Assembly (NCBI GenBank): GCA_027315105.1
Contig: DAHUYP010000069.1
Coordinates: 1 to 62,952, forward strand
Source: Gammaproteobacteria bacterium
Lineage (GTDB): Bacteria > Pseudomonadota > Gammaproteobacteria > Steroidobacterales > Steroidobacteraceae
DNA: 62,952 nucleotides
Reading direction: 5' to 3'
Shown here: positions 54,200 to 62,952 of the stretch, piece by piece
Layout: every line of letters starts with the position of its first letter
Position numbering within the stretch: position 1 is the first letter of the stretch
Position numbers and translations under genes: made by a program
The notes under the pieces: model-generated
What the model was told of the DNA's origin: nothing
Databases searched by the model: none
Seen by the model: only the letters and a program-made list of their open reading frames with translations

Positions 54200-54898
54200 A
54201 TGCACTTCGCCACGCTCTACAACGCACTCTATCAATTCGCCGCGGTGGTATTGCTGGCCGTCGGCGCGCTCCTGCCCATCGTCGATCCGCTCGGCGGCGC
54301 ACCGATCTACCTCGCCATGACGACCGGACTGAACAGCGACGAGCGCAAACGCATGGCCAAGGCGGTGGCCGTCAATAGCTTCCTGCTGCTCACCGCTTCG
54401 GCATTGATCGGCGCCTATGTACTCGACTTCTTTGGCCTGTCGATTCCGGCCGTACAGGTGGCCGGCGGTAGCGTGGTGTGCGCGGTCGCCTGGTCGTTGC
54501 TCAACAGACCCAATGCTCCATCCGGCCTGGCGCGCAGCGGGCCGCCCGACGCCTCGCCCGACGACTTGAGCCAACGCGCGTTCTATCCGATGACGATGCC
54601 GTTGACGGTCGGACCGGGCTCGATCTCGGTGGCCCTGACGCTCGGCGCCGACCAGCCTGCAGGCTTTCGCTCATTGCTCGTGACCGCGCTCGGCCATGCG
54701 GTCGGCATCCTGATCGTGGCGCTGGGCGTCTTCCTGTGCTATCGCTACGCCGATCGGATCCTGCGCAAGCTGGGCCCGACCGGAACCAGCGTGGTGATAC
54801 GCCTGACGGCGTTCATTCTGTTGTGCATCGGCGTGCAAATCTGCTGGAACGGCATTCGTGGACTCGTGATCACGAGCTTCCGCCCGTACCTCGCTTGA
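54200..54898 (+). CDS. MarC-family membrane protein
   Basis: A 232-residue inner-membrane protein with six helices. Family pieces: LLPIVDPLGGAPIYLAMTTG, helix VNSFLLLTASALIGAYVLDF, AFYPMTMPLTVGPGSISVAL and IRLTAFILLCIGVQICWNGI. MarC proteins are of unknown transport function and are not antibiotic pumps. The ATG at 54200 gives the normal N-terminus; an ATG at 54113 in frame adds an unrelated basic stretch. Confidence 0.9.
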   Translation: MHFATLYNALYQFAAVVLLAVGALLPIVDPLGGAPIYLAMTTGLNSDERKRMAKAVAVNSFLLLTASALIGAYVLDFFGLSIPAVQVAGGSVVCAVAWSLLNRPNAPSGLARSGPPDASPDDLSQRAFYPMTMPLTVGPGSISVALTLGADQPAGFRSLLVTALGHAVGILIVALGVFLCYRYADRILRKLGPTGTSVVIRLTAFILLCIGVQICWNGIRGLVITSFRPYLA

Positions 54899-54990
54899 AT
54901 CTACCAACGCCCGGGCGCCGCTCTACAACATCTCCTTCCCGGCAAGCAAGTGCACGAAATGCAAGGCCGGCGAGCGCGTCGAGGCCCGGA

Positions 54991-54999
54991 TGCTATAGA
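54991..54999 (+). promoter_or_regulatory. Extended -10 promoter before the small DNA-binding gene
   Basis: TGCTATAGA matches the extended -10 pattern TGnTATAaT with one change. It would start transcription near 55006, about 30 bases before the ATG. Confidence 0.35.
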
Positions 55000-55036
55000 G
55001 TAGCGCCCTCAACCCAATTACGAGTGGAGCGATCGA

Positions 55037-55234
55037 ATGGCAAAGGCAAAGGCGAAAACCAAGACTCGGCGCAAGAGAATACTCTGGACCGCAGCCGATC
55101 TCCGACTGCTCAGGACGGCCGCGCGGCGCGAACCGGTGGCGAAGATCGCGCGTCAACTGCGCCGCTCCGAGGCCGCGGTGCGTTACAAGGCCACGACCTT
55201 GAAGATCTCTCTGGCCCTTCGCAATCGTCGGTGA
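55037..55234 (+). CDS. Small basic Myb/SANT-like DNA-binding protein
   Basis: A 65-residue, strongly basic protein. A lysine-rich start (MAKAKAKTKTRRKR) is followed by a helix-turn-helix-like segment, WTAADLRLLRTAARREPVAK and IARQLRRSEAAVRYKA, with the conserved Trp. Similar short proteins are common in proteobacteria and are presumed to bind DNA. GGAG eight bases before the ATG supports it. Confidence 0.8.
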   Translation: MAKAKAKTKTRRKRILWTAADLRLLRTAARREPVAKIARQLRRSEAAVRYKATTLKISLALRNRR

Positions 55235-55291
55235 TTGCGTGATCGGCGAGCACCCGGAGGGGCTCGCCACCATCTCGCGGCATCACGGGAC

Positions 55292-55309
55292 GCCGCGCGG
55301 CCACGCGGC
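55292..55309. terminator. Hairpin between convergent small gene and ppc
   Basis: GCCGCG-N6-CGCGGC lies between the stop codons at 55234 and 55338. A shared transcript end is expected here. Confidence 0.3.
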
Positions 55310-55337
55310 TTCGCCCTCGCGCCCGATTCGGGTCTTG

Positions 55338-58016
55338 CTAGCCGCTGTTTCGCAGCGCCGTGGCGATCGCGTTGATCGACAGCTGCAGTCCATCGCGCAC
55401 GCGCGGATCATTCTCGCCGGCGCGATGGCGCTTGAGCAGTTCGACCTGCAGCCAGTTCAAGGGCTCGATATAGGGTAGGCGCAGGCGAATCGACGCATCG
55501 AGAGCCGGATTGCGTTCCAGCAGGTGCGTCTGCCCGGTCACCGACAACAGAACCTCCTGCGTGGCCGACCAGGCATCGCGGATGCGGCCGAAGATGTCCG
55601 CTGCCAGAGCCCGGTCCTCGACCAGGCTCGCGTAGCGCTCGGCGATCACCATGTTCGATTTTGACAGCACCATTTCCATGTTATCGAGTGTGGCGCGGAA
55701 GAACGGCCAGGCATCGACCATGTCGCGCAACAACGAAGCGTCCGCAAAGGACTGCAGTGCCTGGCCGACCCCATACCATCCGGGCAACATGACCCGCGCC
55801 TGGGCCCAGCTGAAGACCCATGGGATGGCGCGCAGATCCTCGATGCGATCCGACTGCGTGCGCGACGCCGGCCGCGAGCCGATCTTCAAATCCGCGATTT
55901 CCCGCAGCGGCGTCATCTGCCTGAACACCGTGGAAAAGCCGGGGCTCTCGTACACCAGCGAGCGATAGGCCTGGAACGCGACGCTCGAGATCGATTCCAT
56001 GGCGACCGCGAATCGACGGCGATCCGCGCTCGAGAGACTCTCGCTCTCCAGCGAGGCCAGCAGCGTGGCGGAGGCGATGGCCTCGAGGTTGGACATCGCG
56101 CCCTCCGGCGTGCCGTACTTGGCCGCGATGACCTCGCCCTGCTCGGTGATGCGGATACGCCCGCGCACGCTGCCATGCGGCTGGGCTCGGATCGCTGCGA
56201 ACGATGAGCCGCCGCCGCGGCCGACGGCGCCGCCGCGGCCGTGAAACACCTGCATCGTAGTGCCAAACTCCTCGAACACGTCCGCCAGCGCCCGCGTGGC
56301 CTGATGCAGGCTCCACACCGACGTGAGATAGCCGCCGTCCTTGTTGGAATCCGAGTAGCCGAGCATCACTTCCTGGTAACCGTGCGCCGAGGTGGTCGCC
56401 GCCACTTCCGGAAGCGACAGCCAATCGCGCATGGTCTGCGAGGAGCGGGACAGATCACCGATGGTCTCGAACAACGGCACGGCCATGATGGCGGCGCGCG
56501 GCATCGGGTGTCCGCGATACAGACCGGCTTCCTTGAGCAGTACGTTGACCTCGAGCAGATCGGAGACGCTTTCGCTCTTGGAAACGATATACGTCGTTAT
56601 GGAAGACGATCCATAGAGATCATGTGCCTTGGCGGCAGTGCGAACGATCTCGAGCTCCGACAGCGTCTCGGCGCTGTAGCTCGCGAACGGACTGGCCAGC
56701 AATCGCTCGCTGGCCAGCTCACGACGCAGGACGGCCACGCGCGCGGTCTCATCCAGTGCGCGATAGTCGGGTTCGACGCCGGCCACTTTGAGCAATTCCG
56801 CGACCACGCGCTGGTGTACATCGGCGTTCTGCCGCAGATCGAGCGTGGCCAGATGAAAGCCGAAGGTGTCCACTGCCCGGATCAGGCGCGTCAACGAGCC
56901 AATGGCGCCGAGACCGGCGCGGCCGCCGGCTTCCAGGGACCGCTCGATGTCGACCAGATCGGCGCGCAAGCTGTCGGAGTCCGGATAGGCCTCGGCGCTG
57001 ACCGACGCCGGCCGCGGCGCCGCGCGGCCGGTCAATTTCTGGTAGGTCGCGGCCAGCCGGGCATAAATGCCGGTGATGGCGCGCCGATACGGCTCATCGC
57101 GCCGCGCCGGATTGGCATCGCCACTGCGTTCCGCGAGCCGCGCCACCGCCTCGCTGACCGAAGCGAGCTCGCTCGAGATCGACAGCTCCGCACCGAGCGC
57201 GTGCAGCCGCTCCAGATAGTCCGCCAGCACCGTCTGCGATGCACGCCCGAGCGCGTGCTGCAGTGAATCCGCGGTCACGTGCGGGTTGCCGTCCCGGTCG
57301 CCGCCGATCCAGCTACCGAGCCGCAGGAAGCTCCTGGGACGAGCCCCGAGCACGCGCTCCCAACGGGCATAGAGCGCCGGCACGACCGGCAGAAAGACGT
57401 CGCGCAGATAGGCCAGCGCCACGTCCACCTCATCGGCGACGTAGATGCGCTCGCGCCTCAGGGCGCGCGTCTGCCAAAGCAGGGCGATCTGCCGGGTGAT
57501 GGCCTGCTCGACGAACTCACCCTCCTCCGATTCGCTGCGTCCGGCATCGCGCGCGCGCATCAGTACGGCAATGCGGTTGCGATGATCGAGCATGCTCTTG
57601 CGCATCACTTCGGTCGGATGTGCGGTCAGCACCGGTACCACGTTGGCCCGATCCAGCAGCGCGAGCGCTTGGGCGCGATCGACCCCATGTGAGGCCAGGC
57701 GTTGCAGCGCGGTGGCGATCTCGCCTTCATGATCGGCAGGATCGCCCTGGCGATCCTCGGCCAGATTCGCCAGCATCGAGAACAACATGAAGCTGCGCAC
57801 GAAGGCGACCGTCTCGTCGAGGCTGAGCGCATCCAACCCCGGCTCGACGTTGCGGGCGTTGGCGAGACCCCGATAGCGATCCACGGAGGCGGCGCGAATG
57901 TATTCGATGCGCCGGAACAGGGTCTCGCCGCCGTATTCACGAATCACATCGCCCAGCAGTTTGCCCAGAAAGCGGGCATCCGCATTCTGGGTGACGACCA
58001 GTCTCGGGGGTGTCAT
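55338..58016 (-). CDS. ppc: Phosphoenolpyruvate carboxylase
   Basis: An 892-residue enzyme that carboxylates PEP to oxaloacetate and refills the citric acid cycle. Catalytic motifs: VVPVLTAHPTEVMRKSMLDH, GSWIGGDRDGNPHV, MLGYSDSNKDGGYLTSVW and VFHGRGGAVGRGGG. The C-terminus ends NAIATALRNSG as in the family. The ATG at 58016 (MTPPRLVVTQ) is preferred; an ATG at 58022 adds two residues. Monocistronic in appearance, divergent from the acetyltransferase. Confidence 0.97.
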   Translation of the reverse strand: MTPPRLVVTQNADARFLGKLLGDVIREYGGETLFRRIEYIRAASVDRYRGLANARNVEPGLDALSLDETVAFVRSFMLFSMLANLAEDRQGDPADHEGEIATALQRLASHGVDRAQALALLDRANVVPVLTAHPTEVMRKSMLDHRNRIAVLMRARDAGRSESEEGEFVEQAITRQIALLWQTRALRRERIYVADEVDVALAYLRDVFLPVVPALYARWERVLGARPRSFLRLGSWIGGDRDGNPHVTADSLQHALGRASQTVLADYLERLHALGAELSISSELASVSEAVARLAERSGDANPARRDEPYRRAITGIYARLAATYQKLTGRAAPRPASVSAEAYPDSDSLRADLVDIERSLEAGGRAGLGAIGSLTRLIRAVDTFGFHLATLDLRQNADVHQRVVAELLKVAGVEPDYRALDETARVAVLRRELASERLLASPFASYSAETLSELEIVRTAAKAHDLYGSSSITTYIVSKSESVSDLLEVNVLLKEAGLYRGHPMPRAAIMAVPLFETIGDLSRSSQTMRDWLSLPEVAATTSAHGYQEVMLGYSDSNKDGGYLTSVWSLHQATRALADVFEEFGTTMQVFHGRGGAVGRGGGSSFAAIRAQPHGSVRGRIRITEQGEVIAAKYGTPEGAMSNLEAIASATLLASLESESLSSADRRRFAVAMESISSVAFQAYRSLVYESPGFSTVFRQMTPLREIADLKIGSRPASRTQSDRIEDLRAIPWVFSWAQARVMLPGWYGVGQALQSFADASLLRDMVDAWPFFRATLDNMEMVLSKSNMVIAERYASLVEDRALAADIFGRIRDAWSATQEVLLSVTGQTHLLERNPALDASIRLRLPYIEPLNWLQVELLKRHRAGENDPRVRDGLQLSINAIATALRNSG

Positions 58017-58313
58017 GCGCATCCAACTTCGAAAATCATGGTAAGGATCGACTCTGCCCTGTGGACACTGCGGCGATGCCGGGACCACCAGATATATGTC
58101 GGGGCGCGGCACGACGTCAATCAAAAAACCACGGCCGAGGTCCGCGCGCAGCACCCGTGACGCCGGAACATCGCGCCGGCGTGCGGAACCCCGGGGCGGA
58201 CGCTGCTCACGCCGGCGCATCGTGCACCGTCTTCCGGACGACCGCTGTTTGTGCTGTATACTCGGTAAAAATTGCAAGGCCGCCGCGCGGGCCCGGTGCG
58301 CTCGGGAAACGCC
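58017..58313. other. Divergent spacer between ppc and the acetyltransferase
   Basis: About 300 bp without a recognisable gene. A -10-like TATACT is at 58257-58262 on the plus strand, with no good -35. Promoters for both directions are expected here. Confidence 0.35.
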
Positions 58314-58421
58314 ATGATTGCAGCCCCATCCGCCCCGCTATCCGGCCCGTTATCCGGCGCCAGCGCGCCGCTGCGCGCCCCTGCGCGCCCCTGCGGCGGG
58401 GCCGCCGGCGCAGCGGTATGA
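58314..58421 (+). CDS. Possible 35-residue upstream reading frame coupled to the acetyltransferase
   Basis: An ATG at 58314 opens a frame rich in Ala, Pro and Gly (MIAAPSAPLSGPLSGASAPL at its start). Its TGA overlaps the ATG of the following gene in an ATGA. It contains short internal repeats (PLSG, RAPARP). It may be a leader peptide for translational coupling, or only a chance frame in GC-rich sequence; no strong ribosome-binding site. Confidence 0.3.
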   Translation: MIAAPSAPLSGPLSGASAPLRAPARPCGGAAGAAV

Positions 58422-58930
58422 TGGCTCCGGGCCCCGACGCCGATGCCACGACGACCTCGCGCCGCATCGCGCCCGCCCAGTCTGCGGCCGAGTATGCCGT
58501 GGCCCGCACATTATTCGAAGAGTATGCAGCGGCGCTCGGCGTGGATCTGTGCTTCCAGGGCTTCGCCGCGGAACTGCAGCAGTTGCCGGCGCTCTATGGC
58601 CCGCCATCGGGCTGCCTGCTGCTGGCCCGGGCAGCGGGCGATTTCATCGGCTGTATTGCGGTTCGGCACCAGGCATCGGCGACCTGCGAATTGAAGCGGC
58701 TGTACGTGCGGCCGACCGCGCGCAGCAGCGGGCTGGGCCGCCTGCTGACGCTGGCAGCCATCGAGCAAGCGTGTGCCTTGGGCTACCAGCGCATGCTGCT
58801 CGATACGCTGAGCACCATGACCCACGCACGCGAGCTGTACCGGGGGCTCGGCTTTCGGGAGACGCAGGCGTATTACCACAACCCGCTGCCGGGCACGCGC
58901 TACCTCGAGCTCGATCTGCGCCGCGCATAG
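58418..58930 (+). CDS. GNAT-family N-acetyltransferase
   Basis: A 170-residue acetyltransferase. Acetyl-CoA site: ELKRLYVRPTARSSGLGRLL followed by TLAAIEQA, equivalent to the R/Q-x-x-G-x-G/A loop; beta-strand MLLDTLSTM and ARELYRGLGFRET complete the fold. Substrate unknown. Tandem ATGs at 58418 and 58421; the first overlaps a short upstream frame. Confidence 0.88.
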   Translation: MMAPGPDADATTTSRRIAPAQSAAEYAVARTLFEEYAAALGVDLCFQGFAAELQQLPALYGPPSGCLLLARAAGDFIGCIAVRHQASATCELKRLYVRPTARSSGLGRLLTLAAIEQACALGYQRMLLDTLSTMTHARELYRGLGFRETQAYYHNPLPGTRYLELDLRRA

Positions 58931-59142
58931 CGTATCGCCATGCCGTCCTGGCCGGCAGGCGATGACCGGGAGCCCGGTGCTCGCGCTGCCATCGCGCCGC
59001 GCGCGGCGCTGCGGCTCAGAGGCTGCCTGCGGGATCGGTCGCGGCGCTACACTGCGCACCTCTGAGGCCCGCACGCGCGGTGCCCCGACAGGCGCTGCGG
59101 GACCATGCCCGCAACGGCGCCGGCAGCGAAGCGGAGTGGAAG

Positions 59143-60687
59143 GTGTATCGGCGAGTATCCTGTGTGCTGGTGTTGATGCTGCCGGCGACGCTGTTGGGGC
59201 AATCCAGCAGCGCGACCCGGCGCGCGGCCAATCCACCGGCGCCCCCGGCACACCGCTTCGGATTCGAGAGCGTCCAGCGCCTCGCCGAGCAGCGCGCGGC
59301 CGAACCGTATCGCAGTCGCGACGACACGCTGCCCCCGAGCCTTGCGCGGCTCGGTTATCCGCAGTATCAGCAGATCCGCTTCCGTCCCGAACGCGCTCGC
59401 TGGCGCGGCGAGGCGCTGTTCGAAGTGCAATTCTTCCAGCGCGGCGCCATCTTCGACAAGCGCGTGAGCGTCACCGAGGTGGCCGACGACGGCTCGCTGC
59501 ACCCCATCCGCTACGATCCCTCGGCATTCGAGTTTCCCGGCGGTGCGGCGCCCAAGGACCTGCCGGGTGACCTCGGGTTCGCCGGGCTGCGAGTCCAGTT
59601 CCCGTTGAACCGGGGCGACTACAAGGACGAGTTGATCTCGTTCCTCGGCACGTCCTCGTTCCGGCTGCTCGGCCGCGAACAGAGCTACGGCGCCTTCGCG
59701 CGCGGACTCGCGGTCAACGTCGCCGCGGCGGCCGCCGAGGAGCTGCCCTACTTCACCGATTTCTGGCTCGTGCACCCCTCGCCCGAGCAGCGCACGCTCA
59801 GGATCTATGCGCTGCTCGACAGTCCGAGCGTTACGGGCGCCTATCGATTCGAGATCCGTCCGGACGCGATCAGCGCCGCCGAGGTGACCGCGACCCTGTA
59901 CGCGCGCAGCTCCATGCAGAAGCCCGGCCTCGCGCCGCTGACCTCGATGTTCTTCTACGGCAAGGAGGGCGTGCGCCCCGTCGACGACTATCGGCCCGAG
60001 GTGCACGACAGCGACGGCCTGCAGATCGAGGCCGGTGACGGCGAGTGGTTGTGGCGGCCGCTGAGCAATCCGCGCGGCCTGCGCATCTCGAGCTTCTACG
60101 TCGAGCATCCGCGCGGCTTCGGTCTGCTGCAGCGTGAGCGCGACTTTGGGCGCTACCAGGACGAGGAAGCCCACTACCAACGGCGTCCAAGCTACTGGAT
60201 CACCCCGCTGGGCGATTGGGGCAAGGGGATCGTCGAGTTGGTGGAGACCCCGAGCGGCGATTCGGCGCGCGAGAATATCATCGCCTTCTGGGTGCCGCGC
60301 GTACGCCCCGAGCCGCACCGGCCCTACACGTACTCCTACCTGCTGTCCGCGTACCTGCACTCCCCCTCATGGCCGCCCGGCGGCCGTGTGATATCGACGC
60401 GCTCGGCGCCCGTATCCGACCGGGTCGGCGCGCGCCGCATACTGATCGATTTCACCGGCGGCGATCTCGATTCGCTGCAGGCCTCCGAGCCCATCAGGGC
60501 CGAGATCGATGCCCGCCGCGGCGGCACGATCAACGACGTCAGCGTGCAGCGTCTGGCTGAGAACGGCGTCTGGCGCGTGAGCTTCCAGGTCGCGGCGAAG
60601 GGCGCGCAAGCCACGGACCTGCGTTGCTATCTGAGCTTGTACGGCGAGGCGCTCACCGAGACCTGGAGCGCGCCCTGGACACCGTGA
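59143..60687 (+). CDS. opgG: Periplasmic glucan biosynthesis protein, OpgG/OpgD family
   Basis: A 514-residue exported protein for osmoregulated periplasmic glucans. Signal peptide VYRRVSCVLVLMLPATLLGQ; conserved opening FGFESVQRLAEQRAAEPY, QIRFRPERARWRG and middle SFRLLGREQSYGAFARGLAV, FFYGKEGVRPVDDYRPEVHD, DSDGLQIEAGDGEWLWRPLS, then ERDFGRYQDEEAHYQRRPSY. The GTG at 59143 has GGAG six bases upstream. OpgG and OpgD are hard to separate by eye. The membrane glucosyltransferase OpgH, usually next door, is not present in the window. Confidence 0.92.
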   Translation: MYRRVSCVLVLMLPATLLGQSSSATRRAANPPAPPAHRFGFESVQRLAEQRAAEPYRSRDDTLPPSLARLGYPQYQQIRFRPERARWRGEALFEVQFFQRGAIFDKRVSVTEVADDGSLHPIRYDPSAFEFPGGAAPKDLPGDLGFAGLRVQFPLNRGDYKDELISFLGTSSFRLLGREQSYGAFARGLAVNVAAAAAEELPYFTDFWLVHPSPEQRTLRIYALLDSPSVTGAYRFEIRPDAISAAEVTATLYARSSMQKPGLAPLTSMFFYGKEGVRPVDDYRPEVHDSDGLQIEAGDGEWLWRPLSNPRGLRISSFYVEHPRGFGLLQRERDFGRYQDEEAHYQRRPSYWITPLGDWGKGIVELVETPSGDSARENIIAFWVPRVRPEPHRPYTYSYLLSAYLHSPSWPPGGRVISTRSAPVSDRVGARRILIDFTGGDLDSLQASEPIRAEIDARRGGTINDVSVQRLAENGVWRVSFQVAAKGAQATDLRCYLSLYGEALTETWSAPWTP

Positions 60688-60780
60688 CATGAGCCCTGAT
60701 CCCCGCCAGGCTCCCGACCGCCGGCAGCCGGGGATAATGCAGGCACGGCCGCAGCCGGCTGCCGAAGCCAGGAGATCCGC

Positions 60781-62208
60781 ATGAGCGAAGCGCTATTCAT
60801 CGCTGCCGATACCGCAGTCACCTGTCCGCAATGCGGCCATGAATTCTCGCTCGAGCAGGGCTTCGCGAGACAGGCGCTCGAGAACATCGAATCCGCCAGT
60901 TCCCACTGCTTGTCGCAGCTGCGAGCGCAGGAGCGCCAGAGCGCCGACAAGCACGCGCAACAGCTCTTGGCGGATCGGCAGAATGCCGCCAGACAGGAGA
61001 ACGAGGAGCTTCGAGGGCTGCTCAAGGATCAAGGCGAGGCGCACGCGCGCGCGCTCGCGGAAATGCGCGCCATGACGGAACAGGCCTTCAAGCCCCAGCT
61101 CGACGCCCTGCAGCGGCAGTTGGCCGAGACCCGCGAACGACTCGCCGCGACCGATCAGCGCGAGGCCGCGCTGGCGGAGCGCGAGAGCTCACTCGAGATG
61201 CGCGTGGCCGAAGCCGCCTCGGCGCGCGCGGCGCAATTGCTGGCCGACGAGAAGCAAGCGTACGAGAAGCAGCTGGCCGATGCGCGGCAACAGCTCCAGA
61301 GCCTGCGTGCCGAGCAGCTCGCGCTGCGCGAAGAGCGCACGCAGCTCAAGGATGCCAGGGACGCGCTGCAGCTCGACGTGCAGCGCCAGGTGGATGCCAA
61401 GCTCAACGCCCGGGAGGCCACGGCGCGCTCACAGGAACAGCAGCGCGCGGCGCTCGAGAAGGCCGAGCTGCAGAAGACCATCGACGACATGAAAGCCCGG
61501 CTGACGGAGGCTCAGCGCAAGGCCGATCAGGGATCGCAGCAGCTGCAGGGGGAGGTGCTGGAATTGGCGATCGAGGAGAGTCTGAAGCGATCATTCCCCG
61601 GCGATACGATCGAAGAGGTCAAAAAGGGCGTCCGCGGCGCCGACGTCCTGCAGCGCGTGTACACGCGCAACGGCGAGGCGGCCGGATTGATCCTGTGGGA
61701 GAGCAAGCGCGCCAGGGACTGGAGCCCGCAATGGATTGCCAAGCTCAAGGATGACATGCGCGCCTGCGGCGCGGACATCAGCGTGCTGCTCACCATGCCG
61801 GCGGCCGTGCCAAAGGAGTGGCAAGCTGGCCAGCTCTTCGGGCTGCACGACGATGTCTGGGTCAGCACCTGGGCTCCGGCGCTGCAGCTGGCGACGGCCC
61901 TGCGCGCCGGACTGCTCGAGGTCCACAAGCAGCGGCAGGCGTCCGCCGGCAAAGGCGAGAAGATGGAAGCGGTCTACGACTACCTGACCTCGCCTCAGTT
62001 TGCCCAAAAGCTCAGGGCAGTCTACGACATGTTCCAGAGGATGCGCGAGGAGCTCGAGTCCGAGAAGAACCAGTCGACGCAGCGCTGGGCGCGGCGCGAG
62101 AAGCAGCTGCAGGCGGGAGTCTCAGCACTGCTCGGCATCGGCGGCGAGATTCAGGGATTGGCGCAGCAACCGTTGCCGGCCCTCGAGATGGAACCCCAGG
62201 CTCAATGA
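60781..62208 (+). CDS. DUF2130 coiled-coil protein
   Basis: A 475-residue protein. N-terminal zinc-ribbon-like TAVTCPQCGHEFSLEQGFAR; residues about 45-260 are a long heptad-rich coiled coil (Glu/Gln/Ala/Arg); residues about 265-440 carry the DUF2130 domain (SFPGDTIEEVKKGVRGADVL, GLILWESKRARDWSPQWIAK, KLKDDMRACGADISVLLTMP). The core looks like a restriction-endonuclease-type fold with E-x-K in WESKRA, so a nuclease-like activity is possible. AGGAG seven bases before the ATG. Function unknown. Confidence 0.88.
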   Translation: MSEALFIAADTAVTCPQCGHEFSLEQGFARQALENIESASSHCLSQLRAQERQSADKHAQQLLADRQNAARQENEELRGLLKDQGEAHARALAEMRAMTEQAFKPQLDALQRQLAETRERLAATDQREAALAERESSLEMRVAEAASARAAQLLADEKQAYEKQLADARQQLQSLRAEQLALREERTQLKDARDALQLDVQRQVDAKLNAREATARSQEQQRAALEKAELQKTIDDMKARLTEAQRKADQGSQQLQGEVLELAIEESLKRSFPGDTIEEVKKGVRGADVLQRVYTRNGEAAGLILWESKRARDWSPQWIAKLKDDMRACGADISVLLTMPAAVPKEWQAGQLFGLHDDVWVSTWAPALQLATALRAGLLEVHKQRQASAGKGEKMEAVYDYLTSPQFAQKLRAVYDMFQRMREELESEKNQSTQRWARREKQLQAGVSALLGIGGEIQGLAQQPLPALEMEPQAQ

Positions 62209-62241
62209 GGGGAGGCCGGTCTGGAGCGCGAGCGCGCCGCG

Positions 62242-62952
62242 CTAATCGGGCCGCTCCGAGAGCACCGGCACCTGCAGCCGCTGTCCGTAACGCAGTCCGT
62301 AGCCCAGATCGAATAGCGGCCGGATACGCGGCGCCGCGCGCGCATCGGGCACGGCCTGGTCGGGCCAGGCGAAGGAGAGCGTACCGCTGAAGCCGTAGCG
62401 CGGCCGGCCGGCCGCATCGCCGATCAGCACATCGGCGATGCCTGCGCCTTCGGTACCCGGCAGCCACGCCGCCACGAAGGCGTCCGAGGCGTTGATCTCC
62501 GGGTTCACCCACAACGGCCGCCCGGACAGCAATACCGCCACCACCGGAATGTGCGCGGCCTTGAGCCGCCGCAGCAGCCGCAGATCACGTTTGTTGCCGG
62601 CCTGATACTCGAGCGACGGCCGATCACCGGCGGTTTCCGCATACGGCTGCTCGCCGAACACCACGATGGCCGCATCGGGCTTGCGTACATACCGGCCGCC
62701 GATGCTGAGCTCGGCCGTGCCGCCGCCGGCCGCCAGCGCCGCGCGCAGTCCCGCATAGATCGACTCCCCGTGCGGGAAATCGCGGTTGCGCTGGCCGCCG
62801 CCCTGCCAGGACAACGACCAGCCGCCGCACTGCCGGCCGATGTCGTCGGCACCCTCGCCGGCAACCAGCACATGCGCCGAGGCGCGCAGCGGCAGCAGCA
62901 GGCCGTCATTCTTGAGCAGCACCAGCGACTGGCGCACCGCGGCGCGCGCCAG
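62242..62952 (-). CDS. Glycoside hydrolase family 3, C-terminal part (5' end off the right edge)
   Basis: The last 236 residues of a family 3 beta-glucosidase or xylosidase type enzyme, open at the right edge. LARAAVRQSLVLLKNDGLLL is the classical entry of the GH3 C-terminal domain; IVVFGEQPYAETAGDRPSLE contains the region of the acid/base catalyst; VAAWLPGTEGAGIADVLIGD follows. It ends soon after GYGLRYGQRL without a fibronectin-like domain. The catalytic TIM-barrel half lies outside the window. It converges on the DUF2130 gene. Confidence 0.92.
   Translation of the reverse strand: MARAAVRQSLVLLKNDGLLLPLRASAHVLVAGEGADDIGRQCGGWSLSWQGGGQRNRDFPHGESIYAGLRAALAAGGGTAELSIGGRYVRKPDAAIVVFGEQPYAETAGDRPSLEYQAGNKRDLRLLRRLKAAHIPVVAVLLSGRPLWVNPEINASDAFVAAWLPGTEGAGIADVLIGDAAGRPRYGFSGTLSFAWPDQAVPDARAAPRIRPLFDLGYGLRYGQRLQVPVLSERPD

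Overview
The window is GC-rich, densely packed chromosomal DNA from what looks like a Gram-negative proteobacterium, most likely an uncultured gammaproteobacterium. The evidence is a TonB-dependent receptor, porin, TolC/RND efflux, OpgG-type glucan protein, red-type form IC RuBisCO with CbbX, MarC and alpha-glucan phosphorylase. I saw no tRNA, rRNA, CRISPR array, insertion sequence or phage gene. The taxonomic guess is an inference.

Left third (1-11.5 kb, almost all on the minus strand): a methanol/C1 oxidation module. In transcription order it holds a lanthanide-type PQQ methanol dehydrogenase (xoxF, with the Asp-Tyr-Asp signature), a XoxJ-like periplasmic protein fused to ankyrin repeats, a XoxG-like cytochrome c, an AcoR-type sigma-54 activator, the glutathione-dependent formaldehyde enzymes Gfa and FrmA, a PQQ-associated beta-propeller, and a TonB-dependent receptor that runs off the left edge. 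A good sigma-54 promoter and a perfect palindrome (ATGTGCCA-N4-TGGCACAT) lie upstream of xoxF. The same palindrome (TGTGCCA-N4-TGGCACA) occurs once more, upstream of a TolC/adaptor/RND efflux operon at 14.7-20.2 kb, which suggests a shared regulon. A very strong stem-loop separates xoxF from xoxJ. Between the two blocks are a soluble chemoreceptor-like protein and a DcaP-like porin.

Middle (20.3-28 kb): a Calvin-cycle operon, cbbL-cbbS-cbbX-cbbF-cbbP-[transketolase remnant]-cbbZ-cbbY, with divergent cbbR. Together with the C1 module this points to methanol-derived formaldehyde being oxidised towards CO2 and CO2 being fixed by RuBisCO. Formate dehydrogenase and PQQ synthesis genes are not in the window.

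28-36 kb: an esterase, an M16 peptidase, an oxalate/formate-type MFS carrier, a small cytochrome c, a ketopantoate reductase and a DMT exporter, followed by a fragment of an EAL domain.

36.7-52 kb: a block with the look of an energy-stress or low-oxygen island. It holds a three-gene pyruvate-dehydrogenase-type complex whose E2 lacks the usual catalytic Asp, BON and universal-stress proteins, NAD+ synthase, alpha-glucan phosphorylase, a hybrid histidine kinase, a DUF2934 protein, a PEBP protein and a PRPP synthetase. Inside it is a deletion scar joining the start of a group 3b [NiFe]-hydrogenase beta subunit to the end of a hydrogenase maturation protease.

52-63 kb: an aminoglycoside-phosphotransferase-like kinase, a potassium-channel-like membrane protein, MarC, a tiny DNA-binding protein, PEP carboxylase, a GNAT acetyltransferase, OpgG, a DUF2130 coiled-coil protein, and the C-terminal part of a family 3 glycosidase cut by the right edge.
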